DNA from: Mycolicibacterium mageritense
Lineage (GTDB): Bacteria; Actinomycetota; Actinomycetes; Mycobacteriales; Mycobacteriaceae
NCBI RefSeq assembly: GCF_010727475.1
Contig: NZ_AP022567.1
Coordinates: forward strand, 3,410,001 to 3,474,000
Length of the DNA stretch: 64,000 nt
Reading direction: 5' to 3'
Of the stretch, positions 47,819 through 56,902 are shown one piece after another. Numbering within the stretch: position 1 is the first letter of the stretch; each line of letters begins with the position of its first letter. The translations under genes were made by a program, and so were the position numbers. The notes under the pieces were generated by a model. That model was not told the DNA's origin. It searched no databases and was given only the letters and a program-made list of their open reading frames with translations.

Positions 47819-47832
47819 GGACGACTCCTTGT

Positions 47833-47853
47833 TGAAAATGATTGTCATTGATG
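47833..47853. promoter_or_regulatory. Zur box between aztA and aztB
   Basis: TGAAAATGATTGTCATTG with neighbouring GATGATAA: left half is a consensus Zur half-site and the right half agrees partly. It sits 15 bases before the aztA GTG and 15 before the aztB GTG, so it should repress both. Confidence 0.8.
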
Positions 47854-47867
47854 ATAAGAGTCTAGCT

Positions 47868-48692
47868 GTGAATTGGCTGGGTGCCCCGTTCGGGTCGGAG
47901 GTCGTGGTCCGCGGGGCCGTCGCGGGGTCGGTCGTGGCACTGATGTGCGCGATCGTCGGCACGTGGGTCGTGTTGCGGGGTTCGGTCTTTCTCGGCGACG
48001 CGATGTCGCACGGCATGCTGCCGGGCGTCGCCGCGGCGTCGGCTCTCGGTGGCAACCTGCTCGTCGGTGCGCTGATCGCCGCGCTCGCGATGGCTTACGG
48101 CGTTGCGGCGCTCAGCCGGTCGGTGCGGTTCTCGTCCGACACCAGCATCGGTCTGCTGCTGGTCGGCATGCTCGCGGTCGGCGTCATCGTGGTGTCCCAT
48201 TCGAGCAGTTACGCGGTCGATCTCACGGCGTTCCTGTTCGGTGATGTGCTCGGTGTGCGGTCCGGTGACATCGCGGTGCTCGCGGCGGCGCTCGCGGTCA
48301 TCGCCGCGGTGGCGTTCGCGGGCCGACGGGCCTTCGTGGCGGCCACGTTCGACATTCGGAAAGCGGCCACGTTGGGGCTCAATCCGCGCGCGGCGGGTAT
48401 CGCGCTGACCGTGCTGATCGCCGTCGCGATCGTCGCGTCCTTCCATGTGGTCGGCACGCTGCTGGTCTTGGGTCTGTTGGTGGCGCCGCCCGCGGCAGCC
48501 ACGCTGTGGGCCCACTCGATCGGGCGCATCATGGCGCTGGCTGCCGCCCTCGGCGTGGCATCGGTGTGGATCGGGCTGCTCGTGTCGTGGCATGCCGCCA
48601 CCGCGGGAGGCGCGACCATCGCGGCCGTGGCGGTTGCGCTGTTCTTCTGCTCCGCGGTGGCCTCCGTGGCGGTTCGGCGGGTCGCCGCATGA
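47868..48692 (+). CDS. aztB: zinc ABC transporter permease (AztB type)
   Basis: 274 residues and about eight transmembrane segments of the ZnuB/TroC family: GTWVVLRGSVFLGDAMSHGMLPGVAAA and VVGTLLVLGLLVAPPAAATL. GTG 47868 is preferred because GATAAGAGT just upstream looks like a -10 for a leaderless message; ATG 47838 lies inside the Zur box and is unlikely. Confidence 0.86.
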   Translation: MNWLGAPFGSEVVVRGAVAGSVVALMCAIVGTWVVLRGSVFLGDAMSHGMLPGVAAASALGGNLLVGALIAALAMAYGVAALSRSVRFSSDTSIGLLLVGMLAVGVIVVSHSSSYAVDLTAFLFGDVLGVRSGDIAVLAAALAVIAAVAFAGRRAFVAATFDIRKAATLGLNPRAAGIALTVLIAVAIVASFHVVGTLLVLGLLVAPPAAATLWAHSIGRIMALAAALGVASVWIGLLVSWHAATAGGATIAAVAVALFFCSAVASVAVRRVAA

Positions 48693-49834
48693 GGATCGTC
48701 GTCGGATTCGTGTGCGCCGTAGTACTTTTGGCCGGCTGCTCGGCCGACGAGAAGCCGGCCACCCCCACCACATCGGCGGCCGGCGACGACACCGGCATCG
48801 ACGCGCAGGAGAGCTCCGAGCCGGTGACCCGGTTGGTGCTCGTCGAACCCGAGACCGGCGCAACTGTGGTCTTCGACGCCGGTGAGGAGACCGAGACGCG
48901 GCTGGGCGAACTCGGGCCGACGCACGGCGTCAGCGGTGACGGACGCTTCGCCTATCTCCGCGGCGATGATGCGCTCGCCGTCGTCGACGCGGGATCGTGG
49001 ACCTTCGACCACGGTGACCACTCGCACTACTACGTCGAACCTCCCGCGGTCGCAGGGCGGGTCGACGGCCGGTTCGCTGCCGCGCACGGCCAACGCGACC
49101 TTGCCACGGCGCAGCGCGAGGACGGCACCGTTGCGGTACTGGATCGAAAAGCGCTGGGGGAACACCAAATCAAGCCGTTCGATCGGTTCGGTGAACTGCG
49201 TGACATCGCGGCGGCGGCACCGCTCGGCGAGGGCGTGGTCGTGGTGACCCGCGACGGTGCCGTCACCGAGATCGGTACTTCGCAGAACCTGGGCCGGTGC
49301 CCCGGAGTGACAGGTGTTTCCACGGTCGGGCGCGACGTGGTGTTCGGTTGTGCAGACGGCGCCGTGCGGATCGTCAGACGGGCGGGCGCCCTCACTGCTG
49401 AACCCATGCCCCTCCCAGGCGAACCGCCGTATCCCGGTGCCCTCGTATACCGGTACGGCAGTACGACTTTGACGGGCGTCGCCGAAGACACGGTCTGGGT
49501 GCTCGACGGCCGTCGCGGCTCCTGGAAGAGGGTGGCCGTACCGGACGTGGTCGCGGCGAACTCCGTATCGGCCGATACGGTGCTGGCCCTCACGGCCGAT
49601 GGTCAATTGCGGGCCTTCGCCACGAACGACGGCAGGCAGACCGCCGCGGTGCCGCTCCTGCGCGGTCCGATACGGACCGGCCGGCCGGTCGTAGAGGTCG
49701 ACGCCGACCGTGCATACGTCAACGATGCGCAAGGCCGCGCGGTCTACGAGATCGATTACCGGGACGGCCTGCGGGTGGCCCGCACGTTCAAGACCTCCAT
49801 CGCCCCCGGCTTCATGGTGGAGACCGGGCGGTGA
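48689..49834 (+). CDS. AztD-like zinc chaperone lipoprotein 1
   Basis: 381 residues. Lipobox LAGC at 14-17. The body is a beta-propeller with repeated short strands. A His cluster DHGDHSHYY (His108, 111, 113) resembles the metal site expected of AztD, the periplasmic chaperone that hands zinc to AztC. CPGVTG...VVFGCADGA is shared with the second AztD-like protein. ATGA overlap with aztB and GTGA overlap with aztC make it part of the importer operon. Confidence 0.72.
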   Translation: MRIVVGFVCAVVLLAGCSADEKPATPTTSAAGDDTGIDAQESSEPVTRLVLVEPETGATVVFDAGEETETRLGELGPTHGVSGDGRFAYLRGDDALAVVDAGSWTFDHGDHSHYYVEPPAVAGRVDGRFAAAHGQRDLATAQREDGTVAVLDRKALGEHQIKPFDRFGELRDIAAAAPLGEGVVVVTRDGAVTEIGTSQNLGRCPGVTGVSTVGRDVVFGCADGAVRIVRRAGALTAEPMPLPGEPPYPGALVYRYGSTTLTGVAEDTVWVLDGRRGSWKRVAVPDVVAANSVSADTVLALTADGQLRAFATNDGRQTAAVPLLRGPIRTGRPVVEVDADRAYVNDAQGRAVYEIDYRDGLRVARTFKTSIAPGFMVETGR

Positions 49835-50736
49835 CCCGCCGGTCGACATGGGCCCTGCTGTGCCTGGCGCTGCTGCTCGCCGCGTGCGGCGGTCCGGGCA
49901 CCGCAGGCGGGCGACAGCAAATCGCCGTCACCACAACCATTCTCGGGGACGTCGTATCAGAGGTCGTCGGCGACACCGCGGACGTGCACGTGATGATGAA
50001 ACCCAACGCCGATCCGCACTCCTACGCCCTTTCGGCCGCGGAAGCCGCGCGGATGGCCGAGGCCGACCTCGTGATCTACAACGGGCTGGGGCTCGAAGAG
50101 TCCATGCAACGCAATGTGGACGCGGCAGCCGGCGACGGTGTCCCCACCTTGCCGGTCGGCGACCACGTCGACCCGTTGCGGTTCTCCGAGGACGAGCACG
50201 GCGGGCCCGACCCTCATTTCTGGACCGACCCACAACGCATGGTCCGTGCGGTCGACGCGATCGCGGATCGCATCGCGCGGCTCCCCGGCATCGACGGGGC
50301 CAGGGTCGCGGCCAACGCGGCGAGCTACCAGGACCGCCTGAACAGCCTGTCGGAGACCATGACCGACCGGTTCGCCGCGATCCCCGCCGAGCGGCGCAAG
50401 CTCGTCACCAATCATCACGTGCTCGGCTATTTGGCCGACCGGTTCGGTTTCACGGTGATCGGTGCGGTGATCCCGAGCGGTACGACCCTGGCCTCGCCCA
50501 GCGCCTCCGACCTGGAATCGCTGGCCGGTGCGATCCGGGAAGCCGGGGTTGGAGCCATCTTCGTCGACTCGTCGCAACCCGACCGGCTGGCCCGGGTACT
50601 CGCCGAGCATTCCGGCGTTCAGGTCAACGTCGTGACGCTCTACAGCGAGTCGCTCAGCGAACCCGGAACAGAGGCCGACAGCTATCTGGGGATGATGCGC
50701 GCCAACACCGAAACCATTGCGAACAACCTCATCTGA
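49831..50736 (+). CDS. aztC: zinc ABC transporter substrate-binding lipoprotein (AztC type)
   Basis: 301 residues. Lipobox LAAC near residue 19. Cluster A-I solute-binding fold: KPNADPHSYAL (His63), DPHFWTDP, TNHHVLGYLADRFGF and FVDSSQP provide ligands. It lacks the long His-rich loop of ZnuA, which is the AztC pattern. Confidence 0.85.
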   Translation: MTRRSTWALLCLALLLAACGGPGTAGGRQQIAVTTTILGDVVSEVVGDTADVHVMMKPNADPHSYALSAAEAARMAEADLVIYNGLGLEESMQRNVDAAAGDGVPTLPVGDHVDPLRFSEDEHGGPDPHFWTDPQRMVRAVDAIADRIARLPGIDGARVAANAASYQDRLNSLSETMTDRFAAIPAERRKLVTNHHVLGYLADRFGFTVIGAVIPSGTTLASPSASDLESLAGAIREAGVGAIFVDSSQPDRLARVLAEHSGVQVNVVTLYSESLSEPGTEADSYLGMMRANTETIANNLI

Positions 50737-50751
50737 CAAGGAGACCGATAC

Positions 50752-51915
50752 ATGGCCAAACCCCTGCCACTGACCGCTGCGCTGGGCGCGTTCGCATTGG
50801 CATCGACGCTCGCGGGGTGCGCCGGTGACAACGGCCAAGCGCGCCAGGAGCCTATAGCCGAACCGCTGGTGGCCACCTATGACGGCGGGTTGTACGTGCT
50901 CGACGGTGAGACGCTCGAGGTCAAGGCCGACATCCCGCTCGACGGGTTCCTGCGGGTCAACCCGGCCGGCGACGATGCGCACGTGCTGGTGACGACCAAC
51001 GACGGGTTCAGGGTGCTCGATGCGTCGGCGGGTGAACTCACCGAAACCACGTTCACGGCAGCCGAGCCCGGTCACGTGGTCCCGCACGGCGAGCGCACCG
51101 CGTTGTTCGCCGACGGATCCGGTGAGGTCACGGTGTTCGACCCGCACGACTTGGCCGGCGGTAAGCCCCAGGTCACGACGATGTCGTCACCCAAGCCACA
51201 TCACGGAGTCGCGATCGTCCTGGCAGACGGCAGCTGGCTGCGCAGCGAGGGCGACCCCGACGAGCGGTCCGGTGCCGTGGCCTTCGACTCCGGCCAGGCC
51301 GAGATCGCCCGCAGCTCCGAATGCCCCGGCATTCACGGCGAGACTGTCACCGACGGCGAGACCGTGGTGTTCGGCTGCGAGAACGGCGCTTTGGTCTACG
51401 CCGACCGTGCCTTCACCAAGATCGCCGCCCCGGATCCGTACGGTCGCATCGGCACGGTGAAAGGCCACCCCGAATCGCCTGTGGCCCTGGGCGATTACAA
51501 GGTCGATCCCGATGCCGAGCTGGAACGGCCGAACCGATTCTCCCTGATCGACACCGCGGCCGATCAGCTGCGTCTCGTGACGTTGCCGCCGTCGGTCAGC
51601 TACTCCTTCCGTTCGCTTGCGCGCGGCCCGCACGCCGAGGCATTGATCCTGGGCACCGACGGTCAGTTGCACGTCGTCGACCCGGCGACCGGCGACACCG
51701 CCAAAACCATTGCGGTGACGCAGGCCTGGACCGAGCCGGACGACTGGCAGCAGCCGCGGCCCAGCGTTTTCACCCGCGGCCACGACGTCTACGTCGCAGA
51801 CCCCGCCACGCGGGAACTGCACATCGTGGATGTGGAATCCGGCTCGGTGACCAAGTCGGTGACTCTCGACCACGCGCCGAACGAACTCAGCGGCGTGGTC
51901 GGCCACGAGCACTGA
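50752..51915 (+). CDS. aztD: AztD-like zinc chaperone lipoprotein 2
   Basis: 387 residues. Lipobox LAGC near residue 23; beta-propeller body. It shares CPGIHG...VVFGCENGA and HHGVAIVLADGSW with the AztD family and is a paralogue of the lipoprotein at 48689. It lacks that protein's HGDHSHYY cluster but has PKPHHG and a C-terminal GHEH. AAGGAG precedes the ATG. Last gene of the aztB operon. Confidence 0.75.
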   Translation: MAKPLPLTAALGAFALASTLAGCAGDNGQARQEPIAEPLVATYDGGLYVLDGETLEVKADIPLDGFLRVNPAGDDAHVLVTTNDGFRVLDASAGELTETTFTAAEPGHVVPHGERTALFADGSGEVTVFDPHDLAGGKPQVTTMSSPKPHHGVAIVLADGSWLRSEGDPDERSGAVAFDSGQAEIARSSECPGIHGETVTDGETVVFGCENGALVYADRAFTKIAAPDPYGRIGTVKGHPESPVALGDYKVDPDAELERPNRFSLIDTAADQLRLVTLPPSVSYSFRSLARGPHAEALILGTDGQLHVVDPATGDTAKTIAVTQAWTEPDDWQQPRPSVFTRGHDVYVADPATRELHIVDVESGSVTKSVTLDHAPNELSGVVGHEH

Positions 51916-51927
51916 ATCGGCAACGCC

Positions 51928-53064
51928 TCAGTGAGAATGCACGTGCGTCACATGCCATTCGGGCAGCGGATCGGGGTAGCGCAGCCACGCCTGCTCGCCG
52001 TCGGCCAGCTCGGCATCGGTCAGCAGCGCTGACCGCAGGTTTGCGTCGAGCGCGGCCCAGTCGATCCCGATGCCGATGAACACGATCTCCTGGCCTGGCT
52101 CGATCTCGGTCGATGACCAGAACTGGGCGGGATCGATCACCAGGTTCGGGCCGGCCTGCGACCAGATCGCGGCGATCGACGGCCGGCTCGCGATCCAGCA
52201 GAAACCCTTGCTGCGCAATAAACCTTGGGCCTGGTCCAGAACGGACGCCAGCCGCTGTGGATGAAACGGGCGATCGGCGCGGAACGTCGTCGACCCGATG
52301 CCGTACTCCTCGGTCTCCGGGGTGTGGCCCGATGCGATCTCCTCGTCCCAGCCGGGCAATTGGGCCGCGGCGATCGGGTCGAACAAGCCCGTGTCGAGCA
52401 CTTCGTCCAGGGCCACCACGCCATGGTCGGTATGCAGCAGCCGGGCGGTCGGGTTGAGCCGCCGGACAACGGCTTCCACCGTCCCGAGCCGTTCGGCGGT
52501 CACGAGGTCGGTCTTGTTGAGCAGGATCACGTCGGCGAACTCGACCTGGTCGACCAGCAGATCCGCCACGCTGCGGGCGTCGCCAGGGCCTGCCGTCAGC
52601 TGCCGCTCGGCCAGTGCCTCACCACGCGCGAGTTCGGTGAGAAACGTCGACGCGTCGACGACGGTCACCAAGGTGTCCAGGCGCGCCAGCGCGCCCAGGC
52701 TGAACCCGTCGTCGAACTCCCAGCTGAAGGTCGCCGCGACGGGCATGGGCTCGGAGATTCCGGTCGACTCGATCACCAGCTGGTCGAACCGGTTCTGCCG
52801 GGCCAGCGCGCCGACGGCGTCGACGAGATCCTCACGCAGCGTGCAGCAGATGCAGCCGTTGGTCAGCTCGACGAGCTTCTCTTCTGTGCGGTCGAGGTGG
52901 CCCTGTCCGGCGATCAGCGCGGCGTCGATGTTGACCTCGCTCATGTCGTTGACGATCACGGCGACGCGTTTGCCGTCCCGGTTGGCGAGGATGTGGTTGA
53001 GCAGGGTGGTCTTGCCCGCCCCGAGGAAGCCGGACAGGACGGTGACGGGCAGCAGATCGGACAT
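51928..53064 (-). CDS. CobW/COG0523 zinc metallochaperone GTPase
   Basis: 378 residues with an intact GTPase: Walker A GFLGAGKTT at 12-20, NKTDL, and the metal motif GCICCTLRED (CxCC). C-terminal EWHVTHVHSH is a second metal site. Proteins of this kind (ZigA, YciC, ZNG1) deliver zinc to key enzymes during starvation. A Zur box lies 13 bases upstream of its ATG. Confidence 0.88.
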   Translation of the reverse strand: MSDLLPVTVLSGFLGAGKTTLLNHILANRDGKRVAVIVNDMSEVNIDAALIAGQGHLDRTEEKLVELTNGCICCTLREDLVDAVGALARQNRFDQLVIESTGISEPMPVAATFSWEFDDGFSLGALARLDTLVTVVDASTFLTELARGEALAERQLTAGPGDARSVADLLVDQVEFADVILLNKTDLVTAERLGTVEAVVRRLNPTARLLHTDHGVVALDEVLDTGLFDPIAAAQLPGWDEEIASGHTPETEEYGIGSTTFRADRPFHPQRLASVLDQAQGLLRSKGFCWIASRPSIAAIWSQAGPNLVIDPAQFWSSTEIEPGQEIVFIGIGIDWAALDANLRSALLTDAELADGEQAWLRYPDPLPEWHVTHVHSH

Positions 53065-53076
53065 CGGGCTCCTTAC

Positions 53077-53097
53077 TGAAAATGATTTTCAATAAAT
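53077..53097. promoter_or_regulatory. Zur box of the CobW gene
   Basis: TGAAAATGATTTTCAATAA; read as TTACTGAAAA-TGA-TTTTCAATAA it is a 9-of-10 palindrome centred at 53084. It is the closest operator to the CobW gene. Confidence 0.8.
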
Positions 53098-53122
53098 CAT
53101 GATCCGGATGTGCGCGAGATAA

Positions 53123-53143
53123 TGCAAACGGTTATCGTTATCG
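53123..53143. promoter_or_regulatory. Zur-like box and leaderless promoter of znuA
   Basis: TGCAAACGGTTATCGTTATC agrees at about 16 of 21 positions with the box at 40540. It covers TATCGT (53133-53138), a -10 located 7 bases before the znuA GTG at 53146. Confidence 0.7.
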
Positions 53144-53145
53144 CC

Positions 53146-54126
53146 GTGAACCTGCCCGTGAACCTTCGCACCCTGGCTGTCGCAGCGGTACTCACCGCCC
53201 CGTTCGTTCTGGCTGCCTGCGGTTCCGGTGAGACCACCGGCACCGAGTCGGCAGGTGACTGCCCTACCACCCCCGTCAACGTCGTGGTCAGCGTCGACCA
53301 GTGGGGCGACATCGTGTCCGAACTGGGTGGGGCGTGCGCGAAGGTGACCACGGTGCTGGCCGGCTCCTCGGTGGACCCGCACGACTTCGAACCCGCGCCG
53401 TCGGACGCCGCGAAGTTCCAGGGCGCGCAACTCGTGGTGATCAACGGCGGCCACTACGACGAGTGGGCGGCCAAGCTGGCCCAGAGCTCGGCTCCCGATG
53501 CGCCCGTCGTCGAGGCGATCGCCGGGGGCGACGATCACGACGACCATGACCATGCGGCCGAGGGCCACAGCCATGGCGACGACCACGCCGAAGGCGTCAA
53601 CCCCCACGCCTGGTACAGCCCGGCCGCGGTGACATCGGTAGCCGACGCGGTGACCGCGAAGCTCAGCGAGCTGGCGCCCGACGCCAAGGACTACTTCGCC
53701 GAGCGGCGCACCGCGTTCACCGACTCGATGAAGCCCTACCAGCAGCTCATCGACACCATCAAGGCCAAGGCGTCGGGCAAGACCTACGCAGCCAGCGAGG
53801 CGGTGTTCGACGACATGGCGGGCGCCGTGGGCCTGGTCAACCGCACGCCCGCGGGTTACCAGGTCGCGTCGTCGAATGAGTCTGACCCGTCACCGGCCGA
53901 CCTCGACGCGTTCCTGCGCCTGCTCGGCGACAAGGGCGTCGACGTGCTCATCTACAACACCCAGACCGAGGGCTCGGTGCCGCAACAGCTGCGCGCGGCG
54001 GCCGAGAAGGCGGGCGTGCCCGTGGTCGATGTGACCGAAACGGTGGCGCCGGGAGCGGATTCGTTCGAGGCTTGGCAGGTGGCACAACTCACCGCGCTGG
54101 CCAAGGCTCTTGGTGTCCAGCAGTAA
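53146..54126 (+). CDS. znuA: zinc ABC transporter substrate-binding lipoprotein ZnuA
   Basis: 326 residues from GTG 53146. Lipobox LAAC with Cys25. The ligand His79 is in VDPHDFEP, followed by a long His/Asp-rich loop (about 129-147, HDDHDHAAEGHSHGDDH) typical of ZnuA, then NPHAWYSP. A possible shorter start is GTG 53158. The leader is absent, so this is probably a leaderless, Zur-repressed mRNA. Confidence 0.9.
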   Translation: MNLPVNLRTLAVAAVLTAPFVLAACGSGETTGTESAGDCPTTPVNVVVSVDQWGDIVSELGGACAKVTTVLAGSSVDPHDFEPAPSDAAKFQGAQLVVINGGHYDEWAAKLAQSSAPDAPVVEAIAGGDDHDDHDHAAEGHSHGDDHAEGVNPHAWYSPAAVTSVADAVTAKLSELAPDAKDYFAERRTAFTDSMKPYQQLIDTIKAKASGKTYAASEAVFDDMAGAVGLVNRTPAGYQVASSNESDPSPADLDAFLRLLGDKGVDVLIYNTQTEGSVPQQLRAAAEKAGVPVVDVTETVAPGADSFEAWQVAQLTALAKALGVQQ

Positions 54127-54889
54127 CGACGAACCCGCGCTGGTCTTCGACGATGTCAGCGTCGTCCGCGGCGGACGGCTGATCTGGTCGGAGGGCACCT
54201 TCGAGATCCCGGCAGGCGGCATCGTCGCGCTGATCGGGTCCAACGGATCCGGCAAGTCGACCATGCTTCAGGTCGTGCTGGGACTGCTGCCGGTCGCGTC
54301 GGGCTCGGTGCGGGTGCTGGGGAGCCGGCCCGGGGAACGCAACGACGTGATCGGCTATGTGCCGCAGGATTACGTCGCAGGCGCCGGCGAGGCGATCCGG
54401 GCGCGTGACGCGGTGACGCTGGGCCTGACCGGACGTCGATGGGGCTTCAGCCGCACCACGCGAGCCGACAAGGCCCGCGTCGCCGAGGCGCTGGAGTGGG
54501 TCGAGGCCGACGGATTCGCCGACATGCGGGTCTCACAGCTGTCCGGCGGGCAGCGGCAGCGCATCGCGCTGGCCAATGCGCTTGTGGGACACCCGAAGAT
54601 GCTCATCCTCGACGAGCCGCTGGCCGCGCTCGACCTACGCAACCAACATGAGATCGTGCGGCTGCTGGCCCGGCTCAACGACGAGCTGGGCATCACGATT
54701 CTCGTTGTCGCCCACGACCTCAACCCACTGCTTTCGGTCCTCGACAGCGCCATCTACCTGCTCGACGGCCATGCCCACCACGCGGCGATCCACGAGGTGG
54801 TGGATGCTGATCTGCTGACCCACCTGTACGGCACCAAGGTGCAGGTGGCCAACACCTTGCAGGGGCAGATGTACATGAGGAGCGTGTGA
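54113..54889 (+). CDS. znuC: zinc ABC transporter ATP-binding protein ZnuC
   Basis: 258 residues. Walker A GSNGSGKST, signature QLSGGQRQR, Walker B MLILDEPLAALD and VVAHDLN. GTG 54113 overlaps the znuA end by 14 bases (TTG 54110 is also possible). C-terminal part contains HAHHAAIHEV, which may bind metal. Confidence 0.9.
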   Translation: MSSSNDEPALVFDDVSVVRGGRLIWSEGTFEIPAGGIVALIGSNGSGKSTMLQVVLGLLPVASGSVRVLGSRPGERNDVIGYVPQDYVAGAGEAIRARDAVTLGLTGRRWGFSRTTRADKARVAEALEWVEADGFADMRVSQLSGGQRQRIALANALVGHPKMLILDEPLAALDLRNQHEIVRLLARLNDELGITILVVAHDLNPLLSVLDSAIYLLDGHAHHAAIHEVVDADLLTHLYGTKVQVANTLQGQMYMRSV

Positions 54890-55761
54890 TGCAGACGGGC
54901 CTGCTCGCGGGCAGCATGGCGTTGGGCTATCAGCACAACTGGTGGCAGATCCTCACGTCGGCGTTCATGCGCAACGCGTTGCTCGGCGGCACCCTGGTCG
55001 CCCTGGCGGCGGGTTTGATCGGCTACTTCATCATCGTGCGCAATACGGCGTTCGCCGCGCACGCGTTGGCGCACATCGGATTGCCCGGCGCGACCGGCGC
55101 CGCTCTGGTGGGACTGCCCGTCGTGCTCGGCCTCGGGGTGTTCTGCATCGGTGGCGCGCTGGTCATCGGGGCGCTCGGAAAACGTGCTGACGACCGGGAA
55201 GTCGCGACCGGGACAGTGCTCGCGCTGGCCACCGGTTTCGGGTTGTTCTTCAACTCGCTGGCCACCAAGAACTCGTCGACCCTGACCAACGTCCTGTTCG
55301 GCAACCTGTTGGCCATCACCCACCAGCAACTGCTGACGTTCACGGCGCTGCTGGTGGTGCTGGCCGCCACGGTCGTATTCATCTACCGCCCTTTGCTGTT
55401 CGCATCGGTCAACGCTCAGGTGGCCGAGGCCAAGGGGGTTCCGGTGCGCGCGCTCGCGGTGCTGTTCATGGCGCTGCTCGGCGTGGCCGTAACCATGGCC
55501 GTGCAGGCCGTCGGCACGCTGCTGTTGTTCGCGCTCGTCGTCACCCCGGCCGCCACCGCGATCATGCTGACGGCTCAGCCGCTGGCAGCGATGGCGATCT
55601 CGACCGGCATCAGCCTGGTCTCGGTGTGGGCCGGGCTCGCGGTTTCCGCGATCTTCAACATGCCGCCGAGTTTCGTGATCGTCACCATCGCGTGCGTCAT
55701 CTGGCTCGTGGTGTGGACGCTCAACCGGGTAACTCACCCGACGCGCCCGATTACCGTCTGA
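54889..55761 (+). CDS. znuB: zinc ABC transporter permease ZnuB
   Basis: 290 residues and about eight transmembrane segments. Family motifs are IVRNTAFAAHALAHIGLPGATGA and VGTLLLFALVVTPAATAIML. One-base overlap (TGATG) with znuC. Completes the second zinc importer of the island. Confidence 0.9.
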   Translation: MQTGLLAGSMALGYQHNWWQILTSAFMRNALLGGTLVALAAGLIGYFIIVRNTAFAAHALAHIGLPGATGAALVGLPVVLGLGVFCIGGALVIGALGKRADDREVATGTVLALATGFGLFFNSLATKNSSTLTNVLFGNLLAITHQQLLTFTALLVVLAATVVFIYRPLLFASVNAQVAEAKGVPVRALAVLFMALLGVAVTMAVQAVGTLLLFALVVTPAATAIMLTAQPLAAMAISTGISLVSVWAGLAVSAIFNMPPSFVIVTIACVIWLVVWTLNRVTHPTRPITV

Positions 55762-55801
55762 CTGCGACCGTCCGGCGGGCCATCCACTAGCCTCAGAAAG
55801 C

Positions 55802-56902
55802 ATGCCGAGGAGTCCCCACCCGCCGAGGAGGGCGACACTGGCTTCCCTTGCGGCGGAACTGAAGGTTTCGCGCACCACGATCTCGAACGCCTACAACCGT
55901 CCTGACCAACTATCGGCGGATCTGCGTGAGCGCATCTTCGACGCCGCCAAGCGGCTGGGCTATCCGGGGCCCGATCCGGTGGCACGGTCGCTGCGGACCC
56001 GCAAGGCCGGCGCAGTCGGGTTGATGATCACCGAGCCACTCAACTACTCCTTCAGCGATCCCGCGGCGTTGGATTTCGTTGCCGGTCTTGCCGAGTCGTG
56101 TGAGGCGGTCGGGCAGGGCCTGCTGCTGGTCGCGGTTGGCCCCAACCGCAGCTTCGAGGAGGGTTCGGCTGCGGTGCTGTCGGCCGGCGTGGACGGATTC
56201 GTCGTGTACTCGGCCTCCGACGACGACCCCTACCTGCCCATCGTGCGGCAGCGGCACCTTCCGGTGGTCGTGGTGGACCAGCCCAAGGATGTGCCGGGGG
56301 TTTCGCGGATCTCGATCGACGACCGGGGCGGCATGCGCAAGCTCGCTGAACACGTGCTCGAACTCGGCCACCGCGACATCGGTCTGCTCACCATGCGGCT
56401 GGGCCGGGACTGGCCGCACGGCAACCCGAAACCGGCGCTGGCCGACCCGGATCGGCTGCTCACGCCACATTTCCACGTGCAGCGCGAACGTATCCATGGC
56501 GTCTATGAGGCGATGATCGGCTACGGACTCGATCCCGGGTCGTTGACGGTCGTGGAGAGCTACGAGCACCTGCCGACGTCGGGTGGCGCGGCCGCGGAGG
56601 TCGCGTTGGAGGCCAATCCGCGGCTCACCGCGCTCATGTGCACGGCCGACGTGCTGGCGCTGTCGGCCATGGATTACCTGCGTGCGCGTGGCATCTACGT
56701 GCCGGGGCAGATGACCGTGACGGGATTCGACGGCGTGCCGGAGGCGTTGCGCCGGGGTTTGAGCACGGTCGTGCAGTCGAGTGTCGAGAAGGGCAGGCGT
56801 GCCGGGGACATCCTGCACAATCCGCCGCGGTCGGGTCTGCCGGTGATCGACGTGCTCGACATCGAGGTGGTGCGGGGCCGGACGTCGGGCCCGCCCGCCT
56901 AG
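55802..56902 (+). CDS. LacI-family transcriptional regulator
   Basis: 366 residues. N-terminal LacI helix-turn-helix (TLASLAAELKVSRTTISNAYNRPDQLS, hinge VARSLRTRKAGAVGLM) and a periplasmic-binding-protein-like sensor domain ending MTVTGFDGVPEAL. TAGCCT 8 bases upstream may be its -10. The inducer and targets are not evident; the neighbouring otsB is convergent. Confidence 0.88.
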   Translation: MPRSPHPPRRATLASLAAELKVSRTTISNAYNRPDQLSADLRERIFDAAKRLGYPGPDPVARSLRTRKAGAVGLMITEPLNYSFSDPAALDFVAGLAESCEAVGQGLLLVAVGPNRSFEEGSAAVLSAGVDGFVVYSASDDDPYLPIVRQRHLPVVVVDQPKDVPGVSRISIDDRGGMRKLAEHVLELGHRDIGLLTMRLGRDWPHGNPKPALADPDRLLTPHFHVQRERIHGVYEAMIGYGLDPGSLTVVESYEHLPTSGGAAAEVALEANPRLTALMCTADVLALSAMDYLRARGIYVPGQMTVTGFDGVPEALRRGLSTVVQSSVEKGRRAGDILHNPPRSGLPVIDVLDIEVVRGRTSGPPA

